Origin: Desulfoluna limicola
GTDB lineage: Bacteria > Desulfobacterota > Desulfobacteria > Desulfobacterales > Desulfolunaceae
Reading direction: 5' to 3'
Length of the DNA: 64,000 nt
Assembly (NCBI RefSeq): GCF_021654575.1
Contig: NZ_AP024488.1
Span: 2,294,001 to 2,358,000, forward strand
The notes under the pieces are model-generated. The model did not search any database. It saw nothing but the letters and a program-made list of their open reading frames with translations, and was not told where the DNA came from. Position numbers and translations under genes: made by a program. This document shows, in pieces, positions 59,441 through 64,000 of the stretch; the first letter of the stretch is position 1, and each line of letters begins with the position of its first letter.

Positions 59441-61743
59441 TAAGCCGAGTTCAGCACCTCACGGATCGTCTTGCCCAGCTCTGTGCGATTGAAGGGTTTT
59501 TTCATAAAGGCACAAATCCCGTGATTCTCAAGGGTGGTGGGCGGCAAATCGCCTGCCTCGTCCTGAAACCCGCTGCATAAAATGATCGGCATGTCCGGGC
59601 GCAGGGCCCGTATCTCATCGGCCAACTCCATGCCGTTCAGGTAAGGCATCATGTGGTCGGTGAGCACCAGATCAAATCGCCGGGGGTCGGTTCGCACCGC
59701 TTTCAACGCCGCAAGACTTCCGGTATACGCACTCACCTCATAGCCCATGCGACACAGCATCTTTTCTGTGCCGTAGATCATCTGCTCATCATCATCCACC
59801 AGCAACACCCTCTCCTTCCCTTTGCGCTCCCGGGCCTCCTCGCCGACACCTTTGATCGGTTCCACGGCATGGGCACAGGGGAGGTACACGGTAAAAATGG
59901 TCCCCCGGCCGGGATGACTGGCCACCGTGATGGCCCCCTGATGTCTCTTCACGATCCCGTGGGACATGGAGAGTCCGAGTCCGGTGCCGCCTCGATCTTT
60001 ACGGGTGCTGAAAAAGGGGTCGAAAATCCGACCCATGTTTTCGGGGGCTATGCCCTCCCCGTTGTCACGGACACTGAGCCGTGAGTAGCGCCCGGACGAC
60101 AGATCCGGATGAATGAGAGGCGCCTTCTCGTCCAGGTCCACCGAATCCAGGGTAATCTCAATCACCCCCTTCTGATTTTCCACCGCGTGCCCCGCATTGG
60201 TGCACAGGTTCATGATCACCTGGTGAATCTGAGTGGGATCGGCCATCACCAACCCGGACTCGGCATGCAGGTTGAGACGGACATCGATGGTTGAAAGAAT
60301 GGAGGTTTTGAGAAGGTGGGTGCACTCCTTGAGGAGCTGTTTCATCTGAACGGGTTGCTTCTCCTGGTCCTTGTCCCGGCTGAAGGCCAGGATCTGACGA
60401 ACCAGGCTCTTGCCCCGCTGGGCCGCCTTGAGGACATGGGCAAGGTCTTCATGGGCCGGGGCCTCCTCCCCCACCTCCTCCACGGCCAGCTCGGTACAGG
60501 TGGTGATGGCCCCCAGGATGTTGTTGAAGTCATGGGCAATCCCCCCTGCAAAGGTACCGATGGCTTCGATTTTCTGGGAATGACGCAGCTGGGTCTCCAA
60601 CTTCTTTTCCCTCTCTTCCGCCCTCTTGCGCCGCGCAATGATCCGCATCAGCACCACAATGGTGATGGACTGATAGATCAGAAACAGCACCGTCGCCCAG
60701 ATGACATATTTGTACTGGTAGTAGACCGTCACCGGCTCGTTCCGGATCAGCGTCCCTTTGGGCAGCGAGTTATGGGGAATGGAAAAATGGCGCAGGAGGT
60801 TGTAATCGAAGATGGGTCGAATGGCGCTGCCCCGCAAAACGGGAATTGCCTCCGTCGGCACCCCGTCTAAAATGCGAAGGGCAATGTGCGCGGCCTCTTC
60901 TGCCTGTTTTCTGCCGCTGAGCATCATCCCCCCCAGCACCCCGCTTCCAAGGGTGTACTCCCAGAGAGAAAAAACAGGCCGACCGGAATGTTCAAATACA
61001 AGGGAGGTGCTTTCATGAACCGTCAGCCGCACACCATCGGGGCTGAGGTAATAGGAGAGATAAAGAATCAGCGTCTCGTCGGGAAGGGAAACAAGGGCCT
61101 CTTTCAACTCGGAAAGGGGCTTGAGGGAAAGGTCAATGAACGTCACACGCTCTTCATAGGCGGGTATCGCCTCAAGGAGTCTGTTCCGGTTGATTCGGCT
61201 GGAGGTGGAGGCCCCGCTCACATAAGCGACATTGCGGGTCTTCGGGTACATGGAGAGGGCCAGATCCAGGGTTCCCGCCAAATCGTAGTCTTCCGCCACC
61301 CCGGTATACCCCGAGTGGCCGGCGATCATCTCATCCTGAAAGCCGTTGATCCCGCAAAACACCACCGGTGTCCCCGGAAACAGCTCATTTCGGTAGAGAA
61401 GAAGAAAGCCTAAGGCGTTGTTATCCGCTGCAATGATCACGTCAAAGGAGACCGTCTGATACTTCAGCCCGTACACCTCTTTCAGGGTCTCGAAAATCTC
61501 ATCGGGCTGATACCGTTTGGTATCCATGTACTCAAACGTCACCCGAAGGGAGCTGCCCTCGCCGTCAAAAACCGATCTCAGTCCCTCGGTCACCGCATCG
61601 GCCCACACATACCCCGGGTGATAGGAGTTCAGAACCAAGACCTGCCGAACCGGCTTCGTCTGCCCCCCATGTGCCGCGCCCCCCGGCCCCCAAAAAAGCA
61701 CCGCACAGACCACCAAAAGCCTCAACAACCCCTTACACCCCAT
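59440..61743 (-). CDS. hybrid histidine kinase with periplasmic ABC-substrate-binding-like sensor
   Basis: A 767-residue protein. A signal peptide (residues 1-25) precedes a periplasmic domain like ABC_sub_bind proteins (QVLVLNSYHPGYVWADAVTE, FDVIIAADNNALGFLL, VVFCGINGF). One membrane helix (about residues 345-370) leads to HisKA with its His in [16 protein letters not shown]. The ATPase has MNLCTNAGHAVE and GTGLGLSMSHGIV, and the C-terminal receiver has its Asp in VLTDHMMPYLNG. It ends 197 bp before the NtrC-type regulator and is its likely partner. The ATG at 61743 is preferred over a GTG one codon upstream. Confidence 0.88.
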   Translation of the reverse strand: MGCKGLLRLLVVCAVLFWGPGGAAHGGQTKPVRQVLVLNSYHPGYVWADAVTEGLRSVFDGEGSSLRVTFEYMDTKRYQPDEIFETLKEVYGLKYQTVSFDVIIAADNNALGFLLLYRNELFPGTPVVFCGINGFQDEMIAGHSGYTGVAEDYDLAGTLDLALSMYPKTRNVAYVSGASTSSRINRNRLLEAIPAYEERVTFIDLSLKPLSELKEALVSLPDETLILYLSYYLSPDGVRLTVHESTSLVFEHSGRPVFSLWEYTLGSGVLGGMMLSGRKQAEEAAHIALRILDGVPTEAIPVLRGSAIRPIFDYNLLRHFSIPHNSLPKGTLIRNEPVTVYYQYKYVIWATVLFLIYQSITIVVLMRIIARRKRAEEREKKLETQLRHSQKIEAIGTFAGGIAHDFNNILGAITTCTELAVEEVGEEAPAHEDLAHVLKAAQRGKSLVRQILAFSRDKDQEKQPVQMKQLLKECTHLLKTSILSTIDVRLNLHAESGLVMADPTQIHQVIMNLCTNAGHAVENQKGVIEITLDSVDLDEKAPLIHPDLSSGRYSRLSVRDNGEGIAPENMGRIFDPFFSTRKDRGGTGLGLSMSHGIVKRHQGAITVASHPGRGTIFTVYLPCAHAVEPIKGVGEEARERKGKERVLLVDDDEQMIYGTEKMLCRMGYEVSAYTGSLAALKAVRTDPRRFDLVLTDHMMPYLNGMELADEIRALRPDMPIILCSGFQDEAGDLPPTTLENHGICAFMKKPFNRTELGKTIREVLNSA

Positions 61744-61935
61744 CACCCCACCGCCAATTTACCGTATAAAAACAAATCACTGGACTCACACACCTATGTC
61801 AGACGCAGGGCACCCCGTCAAGTTGAAAGACAGTCATGGGGGATCAATCACACACCTCGTTTCTGCCCATCCACAGCCCCATCGCCCCCCTTCGTTCCCG
61901 GCTCTGCATGGCATTCGCCATGACTGCGCGTGGTT

Positions 61936-64000
61936 TCAGACCGGTCTGGCCTCGGCCTCATCCAGAACCTTTCTGACGATTTGGGCCAACTCCTTTTTGA
62001 CAATGGGCTTGAATGTATACGCTTTGACCCCGATATTTTTCATGGTCTCTTCCGTTACCTTCGTGCTGTAGCCGGTGCAGAGGATGACGGGAACATCCGG
62101 TCGGATGCGTATCATCTCTGCGGCCAGGGTGTCCCCGGTCATTTCAGGCATGGTCATGTCCGTAATCACGAGATCAAAATGCTCGGGTCCCGACTGGAAC
62201 AACTCGAGGGCCTCCACGCTGCTGGTTCGAATCACCGAGTTGTACCCCAGGCGCCCTAAGATCTGACCGATCATATTTGCAATGGAGGGTTCATCATCCA
62301 CCACAAGGACCCGCTCACCGCCTGTCGGAAGGACTTCCTCCTCCAGCGGGGACGCCTTAGGAACAACCCCCTCTTCCGTGATGGGCAGATAGATGGTAAA
62401 TACCGTCCCCCGAGGTGTGTTGTTCTCAACCTTGATCTCCCCCCCATGTTGCTTGACAATGCCATGAACCATGGCAAGCCCCATGCCCGTGCCTTCTCCC
62501 GGGTCTTTGGTGGTGAAAAAAGGTTCGAAGATAAGGGGCATCACCTCCGGTGAAATGCCACACCCCGTATCGGAGACCCGCAAGGTCAGGTAATTGCCGG
62601 AGGCAAGGGAAGCCGGAGCCGGCGTGCCTCCGTACCCCAGCACGGTGTCAAAAAGCCTCACGTCCAGAACCCCCCCCTCATCATCCATGGCGTAGGATGC
62701 GTTGGTGCACAGGTTCATGAGGATCTGGTGCAGCTGGGTCGCATCTCCCATGACCTGAGAGTCACTCTCAAGCACGTGGTTTATTTTAATGGTGGTGGGA
62801 ATGGAGGAACGGAGAAGCTTCAGAGCCTCGTTCACAATGGGTTTCACGCAGAGCGGCTTCATCTCGCCGTCGGCCTGACGGGCAAAGGTCAGGATCTGCC
62901 GAACCAGGTCCACTGCCCGGGTTCCCGCCTTGAAAACTTCCTTGAGGTGCCCTTCAACTCTGGATCCTGAGGAGACATCATCCAGGGCCAGCTCCGTGTA
63001 GCCGAGAACCGAGGAGAGGATATTGTTAAAGTCATGGGCAATCCCTCCGGCAAGGATCCCGATGGCCTCCATCTTGTGCGACTGACGAAGGTCCTCCTCC
63101 AGCTTCTTGATCTGAGTGATATCCGTGGCATGATGAAACCGCACCCGGCGCCCGTCCACCCACTGAATGGGACGTTCGTAATTGATGTAGCAGCTTCCTC
63201 CGGCAGAATTTCTGCTTTCCCAGACCAGAGCCCCGGTGGTGTCCAGTGTGCCAACCTTCGGATAGGTGCCGAGGATCCCGTCTTTTTCACGCCCATTCAT
63301 GAAAAGCGCATAATACTCCTGCCCCGTCAGCCCATCTCCGAAACTTTCGGTCATGGCCTTGTTCATGAACAAAATTTCAAAGGTATCCATATCCGAGACG
63401 CAGATGATGGCGTCAACGCTGTCCAGAACGGTCATCAGGGTCTTCAGGAAACGTTTTCGGGCCTCTTCGGCCTTCACGACGTCCGTGATCTCCATCATGT
63501 TGCCCAGGACACGCACCACCTTATTTTCCTCCAGAACCGGACGCCCCGTGATGCGAACCCACTTGTGCTCTCCCCTGCAGGTGGTGATCTCAAAATCATG
63601 GGAGTAGGGACGCCCCTCCGTCACGCACTGGTCAAAGGCCCTTTTGACAAGGGGCTTATCCTTCTCGCCGTAACAGGAGAGGGACACGGCGACATGGTCC
63701 ATCGAAGGGTCGACATCCACCCCGTGTATCTCATAGAGCTGGTTGGTCCAACGGGTCTGCCCATTTTTAACCTGGTATTCCCACCCACCGATCTTCGTCA
63801 GCTTCTGCGTCTCATCCAGCAGAGAGCGGTTTCGAGCGAGCTCATTCTCAATGGCCTGCCTCCGCTCGATGTCATGGCGTATTCGCTGACGCATCTGGTT
63901 CAACGCCATAACCAACTCATCAATCTCGTCAGGAGTCTCCGGATCGGGTTTCCTGTGGGGAAGTTCAAGGCGTATGTCCAGCTCCTGGGGCTTCATCTCC
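61936..64000 (-). CDS. hybrid PAS histidine kinase (5' end outside the window)
   Basis: At least 686 residues; the start lies beyond the right edge. The visible N-terminus resembles the end of a HAMP domain ([20 protein letters not shown]), so a membrane sensor probably precedes it. Two PAS domains (about residues 70-180 and 190-300) follow. HisKA has its His in [16 protein letters not shown], the ATPase has [12 protein letters not shown] and [13 protein letters not shown], and the receiver has its Asp in [12 protein letters not shown]. The layout is close to that of the neighbouring kinase. Confidence 0.85.
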   Translation of the reverse strand, partial: EMKPQELDIRLELPHRKPDPETPDEIDELVMALNQMRQRIRHDIERRQAIENELARNRSLLDETQKLTKIGGWEYQVKNGQTRWTNQLYEIHGVDVDPSMDHVAVSLSCYGEKDKPLVKRAFDQCVTEGRPYSHDFEITTCRGEHKWVRITGRPVLEENKVVRVLGNMMEITDVVKAEEARKRFLKTLMTVLDSVDAIICVSDMDTFEILFMNKAMTESFGDGLTGQEYYALFMNGREKDGILGTYPKVGTLDTTGALVWESRNSAGGSCYINYERPIQWVDGRRVRFHHATDITQIKKLEEDLRQSHKMEAIGILAGGIAHDFNNILSSVLGYTELALDDVSSGSRVEGHLKEVFKAGTRAVDLVRQILTFARQADGEMKPLCVKPIVNEALKLLRSSIPTTIKINHVLESDSQVMGDATQLHQILMNLCTNASYAMDDEGGVLDVRLFDTVLGYGGTPAPASLASGNYLTLRVSDTGCGISPEVMPLIFEPFFTTKDPGEGTGMGLAMVHGIVKQHGGEIKVENNTPRGTVFTIYLPITEEGVVPKASPLEEEVLPTGGERVLVVDDEPSIANMIGQILGRLGYNSVIRTSSVEALELFQSGPEHFDLVITDMTMPEMTGDTLAAEMIRIRPDVPVILCTGYSTKVTEETMKNIGVKAYTFKPIVKKELAQIVRKVLDEAEARPV

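Overview
The window looks like the chromosome of an anaerobic Desulfobacterota bacterium, most likely a Desulfobacteraceae or Desulfoluna-type sulfate reducer. The indications are a class III multiheme cytochrome c, NarI/TmcC- and HdrC-like electron carriers, MetV/MetF of the Wood-Ljungdahl pathway, an archaeal-type entry into the shikimate pathway, many PAS histidine kinases, and a bis-MGD molybdoenzyme. The genus is an inference. There is no rRNA, tRNA, CRISPR array or intact insertion sequence. Most genes lie on the minus strand; the plus-strand genes are the lipoprotein block with the DUF3783 gene (23.1-26.9 kb), rsmE (50.9 kb) and slyD (52.0 kb).

Layout. 0-5 kb: an FmdE/MoaB fusion protein beside a molybdopterin oxidoreductase. 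6-10 kb: the beta-oxidation pair fadN-type and fadA. 11-18 kb: a LytS/LytTR two-component pair, an enoyl-CoA hydratase, a cold-shock-like protein, a REC-PAS kinase with a small coupled gene, and a PAS kinase. 18.5-22 kb: an apparent operon of a tetraheme cytochrome, MetV, a NarI-like membrane protein, an HdrC-like FeS protein and MetF. This suggests a membrane-linked methylene-THF reductase. 23-27 kb: LpoB and two further lipoproteins, then a DUF3783 gene. 27-31 kb: a GNAT acetyltransferase, an SDR dehydrogenase and a PAS kinase. 31-37 kb: Lon, and a polar amino acid ABC transporter whose permease carries an extra N-terminal periplasmic helical domain. 37.5-41 kb: tandem acyl-CoA ligases. 41.8-50.4 kb: an aromatic amino acid gene cluster (aroA', aroB', pheA, aroE, aroA, aroK, aroC, tyrA) preceded by a leader peptide rich in Phe, Tyr and Trp and a nested attenuator. 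51-52.5 kb: rsmE and slyD. 52.8-61.7 kb: a 2-hydroxycarboxylate transporter flanked by two near-identical malic enzymes, with a sigma-54 promoter, paired enhancer-like palindromes, an NtrC-type regulator and a sensor kinase. 61.9 kb to the end: a further hybrid kinase cut by the window edge.

Intergenic DNA is dominated by a family of composite repeats. A full copy is about 215 bp with terminal inverted repeats (GTAACTATTCAGC). It contains a GC-rich hairpin, an AAACTTTTGAAAAGTTT-type hairpin, a hairpin whose stem varies from copy to copy but stays self-complementary around a conserved GAGGAACGAG tip, and a last hairpin ending in CCGCCGGAGGC. Copies abut stop codons, and one appears to supply a Shine-Dalgarno sequence. 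A separate 98-bp repeat with 8-bp inverted ends occurs three times, and one 106-bp MITE-like element is present.

The strongest candidates for new biology are the membrane-linked MetVF operon, the aromatic attenuator controlling an archaeal-type shikimate operon, and the covarying hairpin repeat family.
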